Source of the DNA: UBA3006 sp036746695
Lineage (GTDB): Bacteria; Actinomycetota; Acidimicrobiia; Acidimicrobiales; Ilumatobacteraceae
DNA length: 64,000 nucleotides
Assembly: GCA_036746695.1 (NCBI GenBank)
Contig: DAIODP010000001.1
Coordinates: 248,001 to 312,000, forward strand
Direction of reading: 5' to 3'
The position numbers were made by a program, and so were the translations under genes. This document shows positions 1 through 8,022 of this stretch, one piece after another. Position 1 is the stretch's first letter; every line of letters begins with the position of its first letter. The notes beneath the pieces were generated by a model. That model was not told where the DNA came from. It saw only the letters and a program-made list of their open reading frames with translations, and did not search any database.

Positions 1-1006
1 TTTGCATCTGGCGTCCACCCGCCTGCAATGCCCCAAACAAAATTGCAGCAATCAATGTGCCAAACGGCGAAGACTGACCAAGGAGCGCAATGGCGATCGC
101 ATCGAAGCCGATGTTTCCGGCGAAGTTTGTCGACGCATATCCATACGTGCCTAACACCTCTGCAGCACCCGCCAAACCTGCAAACCCGCCTGCAAACATC
201 ATGGACAACACGGTGAGCCGCTTGACATGCATGCCCGCATACGTTGCTGCATCAGCGTTCAGGCCGTACGCGCGGAACTCGAAACCCGTTGTGGAATTTT
301 TCAGGAACCACCAATATGCAAGCACCGCGGCAATGGCAATAAGGAAACCAATGTGCGCAATCAAATCTGCGCGCCCATCCAAGAAACCAAACAATCGTGG
401 CAAGCGACCTTCGGTACTTACCAACTTGGAAATAGGGTCGGTGCGGTCTTCGCGTTGAAACAAATCCGTCTTGAGCAGCCACAAGATAAGGAAGGCCGCA
501 ATGTTGTTCAACATGATGGTCGTGATTACTTCGTGCGCGCCAGTGCGAGCCTTCAAAATTCCAGGAATTGCACCGAAGATTGCACCGCCCATGGCCCCTG
601 CAAGAACTGCAAGTGGAACCTGGATGTATCCGGGCCCGTCCATTGCAAAACCAACCCACAAAGCGGTCATGCCGCCGGCAAGCATTTGTCCAGTTGCGCC
701 AATGTTGAAAAGGCCGGCCTTAAATGCAATCGCGACAGAGACTCCACACAAGATCAACGGAGTGGAGCTGTTGATGGTGTTGGAAATTGCGCGCAACGAA
801 CCAAACGAACCAACGACGAGCGCCCAATACGCGCTGCCTACCGTGGAGAGTGCGCCGATGATGTCGCCATCTCGGAGGTTGTCCACATCGGAAACAACGA
901 TGATGAACGCCCCTACGATGAGTGCCGAGAGCACTGCAAGCAATGTGAGTTTGAGTGAACTGATCTTGTTCAGGCGCTCGCCTAATGAGTTGAACAAACG
1001 CTTCAT
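1..1006 (-). CDS. ABC transporter inner-membrane permease, BMP/nucleoside type (C-terminus beyond window)
   Basis: This partial gene runs leftward out of the window, so its C-terminus is missing. The translation is very hydrophobic, with repeated membrane segments and the family-typical stretch around 'FKAGLFNIGATGQ', as in the BmpD/YufP-like permeases of simple-sugar/nucleoside importers. The ATG (1006-1004) overlaps the TGA of the upstream ATPase (1005-1003) in an ATGA junction, which fixes the start and implies translational coupling. The lipoprotein and ATPase upstream complete the importer; a second permease is expected just outside the window. The substrate is probably a nucleoside or related solute by family, but the sequence does not prove it. 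Confidence 0.88.
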   Translation of the reverse strand, partial: MKRLFNSLGERLNKISSLKLTLLAVLSALIVGAFIIVVSDVDNLRDGDIIGALSTVGSAYWALVVGSFGSLRAISNTINSSTPLILCGVSVAIAFKAGLFNIGATGQMLAGGMTALWVGFAMDGPGYIQVPLAVLAGAMGGAIFGAIPGILKARTGAHEVITTIMLNNIAAFLILWLLKTDLFQREDRTDPISKLVSTEGRLPRLFGFLDGRADLIAHIGFLIAIAAVLAYWWFLKNSTTGFEFRAYGLNADAATYAGMHVKRLTVLSMMFAGGFAGLAGAAEVLGTYGYASTNFAGNIGFDAIAIALLGQSSPFGTLIAAILFGALQAGGRQMQ

Positions 1007-2526
1007 TTCGCTACCTCAGCATCCGGGCGCGAACCAGCCATGTACAGACCAACTTCCATTGGCGTCACCTTCTTCGGATCGAGTTCGGCCACAACTTTGC
1101 CCCGATACATCACCAACAACCGATCCGACAGCGCCATCACTTCTTCCAGCTCGGTGCTAACGATCAGCACCGCAGTACCTGCGTCGCGCTCCTGAACAAT
1201 GCGTGAATGAATGTATTCGATGCTGCCGACGTCGACGCCACGGGTTGGCTGAGCAGCAATTGTGAGCCTGAGGTCTCGGCTTAGTTCGCGAGCAACGATG
1301 ACCTTTTGCTGGTTGCCACCAGACAGTGTGCCGACACCGGTTTCTTTGCTGGGAGTTCGGATGTCATACTCGGCAATCAAAGTGTCAGCAACTGCATTGG
1401 CAGCATTCCAATCAACAATCAATCCATGTGAGAACTGATCGTCGTGATAACGAGTGAGCACCAAGTTCTCGGCAACGCTCAACCCGCCAACAAGACCTTG
1501 GCGTTGTCGATCTTCGGGAATATGGGCCATGCCCAAAGAGTGGCGCTCGCGTGGGTCGCTACTAGTGAGATCCTTACCGTCCAACGTGATGGTTCCGCCC
1601 GCGGCCTTGCGCAATCCTGTGAGCGCCTCGACAAGTTCGGTTTGACCATTGCCCTGCACACCAGCGACGCCCACTATCTCACCAGAGCGCACGTTGAAAG
1701 AAACTGCTTCGACATGTGTTCGACCATCTGCGTCCAACACCGTCAGATCAGTCACGCTCAAGACCACTTCGCCCACCTGAGCAACCTTCTTATCGACAGT
1801 TAGCTGAACGGGACGACCCACCATCATCTCGGCAATCTGCGATTCGGATGCAGTGGCAGGATCTGCCGAACCAACAACTTTGCCCCGACGAAGAACCGAA
1901 ATTCGGTTAGCGACCTTAAGCGCTTCCTTCAACTTGTGCGTGATGAAAACAACTCCACGTCCGCCCTTGACAAGCGTGTCGATGATCTCAAAAAACTCGA
2001 CAATCTCGTTGGGCGTAAGAACCGCAGTTGGTTCGTCAAACACCACGACCTTTGCGTCGCGCAACAACACCTTGACAATTTCGACACGCTGCTGCACACC
2101 AACCGGCAGATCTTCGATGATTGCGTCAGGGTCAAGATCAAGGTTGTACTTTTCGGAAACCTCGCGCACCATTCTGCGCGCCTCATCAATGTGCAACTTT
2201 CCAAGCCGACCCGTTGGCTCGACGCCCAACACGACGTTTTCGGCAACAGTAAAAACGGGCACCAACATAAAGTGCTGATGCACCATGCCGATACCCGCCT
2301 TAATAGCGTCGGCGGGCGAAGTGAACTGAACAACCTGATCATCGACCAGTATTTGGCCTTCATCAGGTTGATACATGCCATACAGCACGCTCATCAAGGT
2401 TGACTTGCCGGCGCCATTCTCACCGATGAGCGCGATTACTTCGCCGGTGTTCAGAGTCAGATTGACGCTGTCGTTTGCGACAACTCCAGGGAAACGCTTG
2501 GTGATTCCACGTAGCTCGAGTTTCAT
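1003..2526 (-). CDS. ABC transporter ATP-binding protein with two ATPase domains (nucleoside/simple-sugar type)
   Basis: A 507-residue protein with two tandem ABC domains, the layout of RbsA/MglA/YufO ATPases. The first domain has a clear Walker A (GENGAGKST, about residues 35-43) and a Walker B with 'VVFDEPTAVL'. In the second domain the P-loop is degenerate (GVQGNGQTE) while 'LSGGNQQKV' is kept, which is usual in this family. It energises uptake of the solute captured by the lipoprotein encoded just upstream. A hairpin lies between that lipoprotein gene and this one, so the ATPase and permease are probably expressed at a lower level than the binding protein. Confidence 0.92.
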   Translation of the reverse strand: MKLELRGITKRFPGVVANDSVNLTLNTGEVIALIGENGAGKSTLMSVLYGMYQPDEGQILVDDQVVQFTSPADAIKAGIGMVHQHFMLVPVFTVAENVVLGVEPTGRLGKLHIDEARRMVREVSEKYNLDLDPDAIIEDLPVGVQQRVEIVKVLLRDAKVVVFDEPTAVLTPNEIVEFFEIIDTLVKGGRGVVFITHKLKEALKVANRISVLRRGKVVGSADPATASESQIAEMMVGRPVQLTVDKKVAQVGEVVLSVTDLTVLDADGRTHVEAVSFNVRSGEIVGVAGVQGNGQTELVEALTGLRKAAGGTITLDGKDLTSSDPRERHSLGMAHIPEDRQRQGLVGGLSVAENLVLTRYHDDQFSHGLIVDWNAANAVADTLIAEYDIRTPSKETGVGTLSGGNQQKVIVARELSRDLRLTIAAQPTRGVDVGSIEYIHSRIVQERDAGTAVLIVSTELEEVMALSDRLLVMYRGKVVAELDPKKVTPMEVGLYMAGSRPDAEVAK

Positions 2527-2596
2527 CTCGTCATCGACCCCATCTAGCCAACACTACCCAACTGTTTACTCGCAAAACTAAAGCGGAAATACAAAA

Positions 2597-2620
2597 CGGG
2601 GGCCGCGAAAGCGGCCCCCG
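2597..2620 (-). terminator. Rho-independent terminator/attenuator after the BMP lipoprotein gene
   Basis: Perfect 10-bp GC-rich stem (2597-2606 with 2611-2620) closed by a four-base loop. Read leftward it is followed by TTTTGT. It sits 35 bases after the stop of the lipoprotein gene and 70 bases before the ATPase start, so it could end most transcripts after the binding protein while letting some continue. Confidence 0.8.
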
Positions 2621-2654
2621 TTTCTACTATTTATCCGCTCTTGCGAGCGAAGAA

Positions 2655-3698
2655 TTACTTGGTGACGATTGAACCGTCGATGATGCCTGCAGCAACTGCA
2701 TCGAGCTCTGCCTGAAGTTCAGGAGTAATGGTTGATGTAATTGCTACACCGACACCACCGTTTTCGAGGGTACCGAGGTAATCGGTTCCGCCGCCTGATC
2801 CTGCAAGAGCATCCTTCACAGCCTGAAGTACAGCGGCGTCAATCTTCTTCAAAACTGATGCTACGTACACTTCTGCCTGTGTTGGGTTCGAGATTGACAT
2901 GTCTACGTCAACACCGATGATCTTCACTGCACCTGCTGAGTCCATTGCGAACTGCGATGAGCCAAGGCCTACTGGACCTGCAACTGGGAAGATGATGTCT
3001 GCGCCTTCGTCGGCCATGCTCTTTGCAATGCTGGCACCCTTGGTCTGGTCACTGAAGTCACCAGAGAAGGTTCCGTCTTGCTTAGCAACGTCCCAACCAA
3101 GAACCTTCACTGATGTTCCCTTTTGTGCGTTGTAGTACTCAACACCCAAAGCGAAACCCTGCATGAAGATTGCTACTGGTGGAATGTTGATTCCACCGAA
3201 GGTTCCTACAACACCCGACTTGGTTGTTGCTGCTGCCATGTAACCGGCCAAGAATGATGGCTGATCAGTTGCGAAGGTGAGGCCCTGAACGTTTGCTGCC
3301 GAAGTGTTGGAGTCAACAATTGCGAACTGAACGGTTGGGTTTGCCTCTGCTGCTGCCTTCGTTGCGTCTGCGAGCAAGAAGCCCACGGTAACGATGACGT
3401 TGCAACCCTTGTCAACGAATGACTGAAGGTTTGGCTGGTAGTCGGCATCTGATGCTGACTCAAGCAAATCAATGCTTACACCGAGCTCTGCTTCTGCAAG
3501 CTTGAGACCGTCATAGGCGTTCTGGTTGAAGCCCTTGTCATCAACGCCACCGATGTCGGTAACTTCGCAGGCCAAGCCTGCTGATTCGGTTGCTTCTGCT
3601 GCTGTTGTGTCTGAAGACGAATCCGAGCTACCGCAAGCGGCAAGACCGAATACTGCTACGAGACCAACTGCAAGACCTTTTAGAGTCTGCTTTCTCAT
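2655..3698 (-). CDS. BMP family substrate-binding lipoprotein of an ABC importer
   Basis: 347 residues from the ATG at 3698. An N-terminal signal peptide ends in a lipobox (LAAC, lipidated Cys22), followed by a Ser/Asp/Thr-rich linker and a Bmp-type periplasmic-binding fold: 'GGVDDKGFNQNAYDGL' near the start and 'VGTFGGINIPP' in the middle. I chose the internal Met at 3698 rather than the longer frame to 3788 because it begins the signal peptide and has a GAGGGAG ribosome site about 8 bases upstream. It binds the solute outside the membrane and delivers it to the permease and ATPase encoded downstream. The nearest characterised relatives bind purine nucleosides; the ligand here is inferred. 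Confidence 0.92.
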   Translation of the reverse strand: MRKQTLKGLAVGLVAVFGLAACGSSDSSSDTTAAEATESAGLACEVTDIGGVDDKGFNQNAYDGLKLAEAELGVSIDLLESASDADYQPNLQSFVDKGCNVIVTVGFLLADATKAAAEANPTVQFAIVDSNTSAANVQGLTFATDQPSFLAGYMAAATTKSGVVGTFGGINIPPVAIFMQGFALGVEYYNAQKGTSVKVLGWDVAKQDGTFSGDFSDQTKGASIAKSMADEGADIIFPVAGPVGLGSSQFAMDSAGAVKIIGVDVDMSISNPTQAEVYVASVLKKIDAAVLQAVKDALAGSGGGTDYLGTLENGGVGVAITSTITPELQAELDAVAAGIIDGSIVTK

Positions 3699-3781
3699 GT
3701 TTATTTTCTCCCTCTTATGCGCCGACGTCGACGCATATGTTTGTTGGTGAAGACAGATTAGTCCATGAAAATAAAAGGTTT

Positions 3782-5605
3782 TTACCAAGTGTCGATCATC
3801 GGTCGTTTTTTATCCGTGCGCGATTGTGGTTTTGGGCACGCGTTTAGGGTGTGGATAACTCGGGCCCTGGTGTCGGCTGGGTCGATCACGTCATCAATTT
3901 CCGTATGGCTGGCCATGCTCAGCGCACTTCCGCGCCGATAGGCCGCCGCAATCAGCGATTCTTCAAGCGACGCACGTTCGGCCGGCGAAACCGCGGCATC
4001 CAGTTCTCGCTTGAAGCCGAGACGGATGGCACCCTCTAACCCCATGCCCCCGAACTCGCCTGTTGGCCACGAAACAGTCATTTCTTTGGCGTGGAAACTT
4101 CCACCGGCCATCGCCTGCGCCCCAAGCCCGTAACCCTTTCGAAGCACGACGGTTAACCACGGAACAGTGACGCTTGCTGCCGTCACAAACAGCCTGCCGA
4201 AGTGCCGAACCTGAGCGCCCTCTTCGGCTTCGGGGCCAACCATAAAACCCGGCGTGTCGCACAACGAAATGATGGGAATATCGAACGCATCGCACAACTG
4301 GATGAAGCGCGACATCTTGTCTGCAGACGGCGTGTCGATAGCGCCGCCGAGATGGGCTGGGTTGTTTGCAATGACACCAACGCTGCGGCCCTCGATACGA
4401 CCAAGCGCAGTGATGATGCCCACACCAAACTCTTTTCGCAGTTCAAAAACAGAATCAATGTCACACAACAATTCAACTGCACGACGACTGTCATATATAC
4501 GAGTGCGCTGTTCGGGAACGACTTGGCGCATGTCCTCATCTGCATGACGAGTAAACGTTGACAATGGGCCTTGAAAGTAAGACAGATATTTCTTCGCGGC
4601 AATTACCGCTTCGCGTTCGTCTGCAACACGCACGTCGACAACGCCATTGCCTACCTGAGTAGCAATGGCGCCAATGTCGGTTGGCAGAACAACACCAAGA
4701 CCACCGCCTTCGATCATTGCGGGACCTGCCATGCCGATGTTGGCGTTCTCCGTTGCAATGATCACATCGCAACACCCAAGCAAGGCTGCGTTTCCCGCAA
4801 AGCAATAACCCGATGCAATACCAACAAGCGGCGCTAAGCCCGACAACTTCGCAAACGATGCGAATGACATCACGTCTAGGCCCGCAACTCCTGGCGCATC
4901 GGTATCGCCTGGTCGGCCTCCCCCGCCTTCAGCAAACAGCACAACAGGCAAACGATTGCGTTGCGCGATCTCGAAGAGCCTGTCTTTCTTGCGATGGTTG
5001 ATGAAACCTTGCGTGCCCGCCAGCACTGTGTAGTCGTATGCAACTACTGCGCACTGCGCACTTTGCAACCCAATGACGTCTGCATTAATGGTGGCTACAC
5101 CCGTGATCAAACCATCTGCAGGCGTGTTGGCAATGAGATCTTCCTCGCTTCGGCGAGCGCGTTGCGCTGCAACACCAAAACCGCCGTACTCAACGAATGA
5201 TCCGTCATCCACCAAGTCGGCGATGTTCTCACGAGCCGTGCGTTGCCCCTTGGCATGGCGCTTGGCAACCGCCTCGTCGCGGGCAGAATCGTCCAATAAC
5301 GCCCGACGACGTTGATACTCGGCCAAGTCTGCTCGACCTACCGAACTGGTTGCGGTTTGTTCAGTTGAGATTTTCGAAACACTCGATGGCTCGCAATGAA
5401 CGAGTTCTTCGCCTTCGCGAACGGTTTGCCCCACAACCACAGCAATGGATACAACGACGCAATCGAAGGAAGCAACTACGGGGTGTTCCATCTTCATCGA
5501 CTCGATTACAACCAGCTCAGTGCCGGTGGAAACGACTTGACCAACCGCAACCTTTAACGCAACGACGGTGCCGACAAGGGGTGACCGTTCGATGTTTGCG
5601 CTCAT
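3782..5605 (-). CDS. Biotinyl-domain/acyl-CoA carboxyltransferase fusion
   Basis: 607 residues. Residues 1-70 form a biotinyl (BCCP-like) domain with the canonical ESMKMEH motif; Lys38 would carry biotin. From about residue 95 the protein is a carboxyltransferase of the PF01039 family (AccD/PccB/MccB type), with glycine-rich oxyanion-hole segments such as 'GGGGRPGD' and 'GFMVGPEAEEGAQVRHFG'. It would move carboxylate from biotin to an acyl-CoA. No biotin carboxylase gene lies nearby, so that subunit must be elsewhere. The carrier domain is more often fused to the biotin carboxylase; fusion to the N-terminus of the carboxyltransferase is less common. The acyl-CoA substrate cannot be told from sequence alone. 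Confidence 0.85.
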   Translation of the reverse strand: MSANIERSPLVGTVVALKVAVGQVVSTGTELVVIESMKMEHPVVASFDCVVVSIAVVVGQTVREGEELVHCEPSSVSKISTEQTATSSVGRADLAEYQRRRALLDDSARDEAVAKRHAKGQRTARENIADLVDDGSFVEYGGFGVAAQRARRSEEDLIANTPADGLITGVATINADVIGLQSAQCAVVAYDYTVLAGTQGFINHRKKDRLFEIAQRNRLPVVLFAEGGGGRPGDTDAPGVAGLDVMSFASFAKLSGLAPLVGIASGYCFAGNAALLGCCDVIIATENANIGMAGPAMIEGGGLGVVLPTDIGAIATQVGNGVVDVRVADEREAVIAAKKYLSYFQGPLSTFTRHADEDMRQVVPEQRTRIYDSRRAVELLCDIDSVFELRKEFGVGIITALGRIEGRSVGVIANNPAHLGGAIDTPSADKMSRFIQLCDAFDIPIISLCDTPGFMVGPEAEEGAQVRHFGRLFVTAASVTVPWLTVVLRKGYGLGAQAMAGGSFHAKEMTVSWPTGEFGGMGLEGAIRLGFKRELDAAVSPAERASLEESLIAAAYRRGSALSMASHTEIDDVIDPADTRARVIHTLNACPKPQSRTDKKRPMIDTW

Positions 5606-5629
5606 ACGCCGACTGTAGACAATTTTGCG

Positions 5630-6844
5630 TTAGGCCCTCGCACGAGTTGCGCGAAGTAGCGGGTCGGCGAGGCGAAGTGCAGAGTCGGCAAAGCGCATCA
5701 CGCGGCCCGCGGCACCCGGCGTGTTGGAATCGATGAGGTTGCCCATGACGGCGAGCGTGATGTCGGCTGCCGACTGAGTACCAACCGCAACTCGAAGGCC
5801 GGGACGAAGCAACCAGGGATGCCCGATGATGAAGCTAAACCGCCGCCCCGTGCGCAGAAATGCATCGAAGCGCTCCCCAACCAATCGGTCGTAGTCGGCG
5901 CTGGCGGTTGCGGGGTTGTGCACGAAACATTCGATTGCCAACATTCCAGATTCAAGCGCATAGTCGATGCCTTCGCCGTTCATTGGGTTGACGAAACCAG
6001 CAGCATCTCCAATTGCCACCCAACCCGGGCCGTGTCTTCGCACGCAACTCATTGGCAATCGCCACGCTCGCGGCTTGTCGATGTACTCGCCGAGCGACCA
6101 CGACTCTTTGACGAGCGATCGGTATTGATCAAGCAACGTGTTGAGGTTGAGTTTCTTGAAGCCTTTCATCGTGCTCAGTGCGCCTACACCGATGTTGACG
6201 GTGCCATCGCCTGCGGGAAACATCCACCCGTATCCAGGAACTGGAGTGCCGTGTTCATCGCGCAAACTCAAACATGCTTCCAAGTGCCGCTCGGCATGGC
6301 GAGGGCTTGGAACATACGCGCGTATTGCAAGACCGAAGGTTTCGTTTGGGTCGCGAACTGCACCAAGCATTTTTGCAGCAGTACCTTGCGCACCAGAGGC
6401 CAGCACCACCAAAGATGCACGAATCTCTTCAGCACCCACAACTATGCCAACCGCGCGACCGTCTTCGATGAGTGGAAGCGCCTCGCTCTCGAAGCGCACT
6501 TCCGCACCCGCGGCAATCGCTACATCAAGCAAATGATTATCAAACCGATGGCGCGGCCACACACCGCCATGATTTGGAAACCGGTCGGTTGTTGGCCAGG
6601 CCAACTCGCGTTGCTTCTTGCCAGCGATCATCCGCAAGCCATCGATTCGATGTGCAATCGAATGATCTATTTGCAGATCATTCAATGCTGCAATCGCCCG
6701 AGGGGTAAGCCCGTCGCCGCACACCTTGTCGCGACCATACGGCGCTTTTTCACACAGCAACACCCGAAGCCCAGCACGCGCAGCAGCAATTGCTGTGGCC
6801 GAGCCGCCCGGCCCGCCACCAATAATTGCTACGTCATAATGCAT
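5630..6844 (-). CDS. Geranylgeranyl reductase family FAD-dependent oxidoreductase
   Basis: 404 residues. An N-terminal Rossmann fold binds FAD (VAIIGGGPGGSATAIAAA, residues 5-22), followed by 'KVCGDGLTPRA', a hallmark of the GGR/ChlP family, and a second FAD motif 'VAIGDAAGFVNPMNGEGIDYA' near residue 275. Family members reduce isoprenoid double bonds, for example in menaquinone side chains or other polyprenyl lipids. The gene lies 24 bases upstream of the biotinyl/carboxyltransferase gene on the same strand and may be cotranscribed with it. The precise isoprenoid substrate is unknown. Confidence 0.85.
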   Translation of the reverse strand: MHYDVAIIGGGPGGSATAIAAARAGLRVLLCEKAPYGRDKVCGDGLTPRAIAALNDLQIDHSIAHRIDGLRMIAGKKQRELAWPTTDRFPNHGGVWPRHRFDNHLLDVAIAAGAEVRFESEALPLIEDGRAVGIVVGAEEIRASLVVLASGAQGTAAKMLGAVRDPNETFGLAIRAYVPSPRHAERHLEACLSLRDEHGTPVPGYGWMFPAGDGTVNIGVGALSTMKGFKKLNLNTLLDQYRSLVKESWSLGEYIDKPRAWRLPMSCVRRHGPGWVAIGDAAGFVNPMNGEGIDYALESGMLAIECFVHNPATASADYDRLVGERFDAFLRTGRRFSFIIGHPWLLRPGLRVAVGTQSAADITLAVMGNLIDSNTPGAAGRVMRFADSALRLADPLLRATRARA

Positions 6845-6902
6845 AGGTATTGAGCCTGCCAGTGATGGCGCAACGATGCCAAGCCGACATCGCCACGATG
6901 AG

Positions 6903-6975
<73 letters not shown>

Positions 6976-7046
6976 GCATACTCGCCTTGAATCTAGCAAC
7001 CAGACGTGCAATTGGATCGGGCTAGTTTGATTTGGTCGGGAGGGCT

Positions 7047-8006
7047 ATGAACAATCACGAGTTGCAGGCTTGCAACACTGCACGAACCTTCTCTTCAGCA
7101 GCAGCGGTTGTAGCAGTAATTGCCACCGTCATTTTTTCGAGTCTCCTCGATCATCAATCGCTGCACTGGCAGCTTGCTGTTGCAACTGTTGCTCTTGCAA
7201 TTGGCATCCCCCACGGTGCACTCGACCATCTCGTCGCGCGGCCTGGTGGTAGCGGTTCAACCATATTCGTATTTGTCGTACGCTATGTGCTCACCGCCGT
7301 TGTTGCGCTTGTCGCGATCTTGATTTTCAACATGATCGGTTTTGTCCTTATTTTGGTGATGAGCGCTATCCATTTCGGAATTGGCGACACTGCGTTTATC
7401 GCCGAAATCGACAAGCGAACAGCCACAAAACCAATGCCCTTTGCGTGGCTCTACGCCATCTCGGCTGGTTTCGTTCCAGTGATTATTCCTTTAACCAAAT
7501 CATCAAGTGAAAGCGCTCTACAAGAGATCAACGTCGACATTGTGGGATGGCATGGTGGGTTCAATAATGTGCTGCTTTTTGCAACGGCTATTTTGGCTTT
7601 CACTACATTCATCGCTCTTGTCGTCAATAAGCGATTCCGAGACGCATTCGACATCGCCCTCCTCGTGTTATTGAGTGTTATCGCTCCTCCACTCATTGCG
7701 TTCGCCGTGTATTTCGGTTGCTGGCACGCGGTTCGCCACACAGCGCGATTAACGCTGGTGTTGCCGTCTAGTCAAAAAGCATTTGCGCGCGGCTCAACAA
7801 CAAAGGCGTTTTGGTCTGCTGTCATACCTGGGCTTCCGGCGCTGATAGGCGCCCTAGTTGCGGCAGTTGCAATCGGTGCGTTTACGGACTTCGAAGGTGA
7901 CAGCCTGTTGTGGACAATGCTTGCAATTGTTTGGGCCCTCACGGTTCCGCACATGGCGGCAACTACACGATTGGATCGTGGTGCACTAGCAAATATTGCG
8001 ATCTGA
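7047..8006 (+). CDS. blh: Brp/Blh family beta-carotene 15,15'-dioxygenase (retinal-forming)
   Basis: About 319 residues from the ATG at 7047, a strongly hydrophobic integral membrane protein with many transmembrane helices. It carries the family's conserved histidine clusters: 'GIPHGALDHL' near residue 56, 'MSAIHFGIGD' near 110 and 'YFGCWHAVRH' near 225, which bind the catalytic iron. Family members cleave beta-carotene into two retinals, the chromophore of microbial rhodopsins. I prefer the ATG at 7047 because a GGGAGGG sequence immediately precedes it, although the spacing is short; a TTG at 7032 would add five residues. No rhodopsin or carotenoid gene is visible in the window, so the partner is expected elsewhere. 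Confidence 0.9.
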   Translation: MNNHELQACNTARTFSSAAAVVAVIATVIFSSLLDHQSLHWQLAVATVALAIGIPHGALDHLVARPGGSGSTIFVFVVRYVLTAVVALVAILIFNMIGFVLILVMSAIHFGIGDTAFIAEIDKRTATKPMPFAWLYAISAGFVPVIIPLTKSSSESALQEINVDIVGWHGGFNNVLLFATAILAFTTFIALVVNKRFRDAFDIALLVLLSVIAPPLIAFAVYFGCWHAVRHTARLTLVLPSSQKAFARGSTTKAFWSAVIPGLPALIGALVAAVAIGAFTDFEGDSLLWTMLAIVWALTVPHMAATTRLDRGALANIAI

Positions 8007-8022
8007 CTATCTCACTCAACGG

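Noticed and set aside
227..958. Rightward ORF of 243 residues at the left end
   Set aside because: It is antisense to the permease, whose leftward frame shows clear transporter sequence; the rightward translation is Cys/Arg/Asn-rich without any family pattern.
5819..6853. Rightward ORF of 344 residues opposite the geranylgeranyl reductase-like gene
   Set aside because: Antisense shadow; the leftward frame has FAD motifs and full family length, while this one has no recognisable domain.
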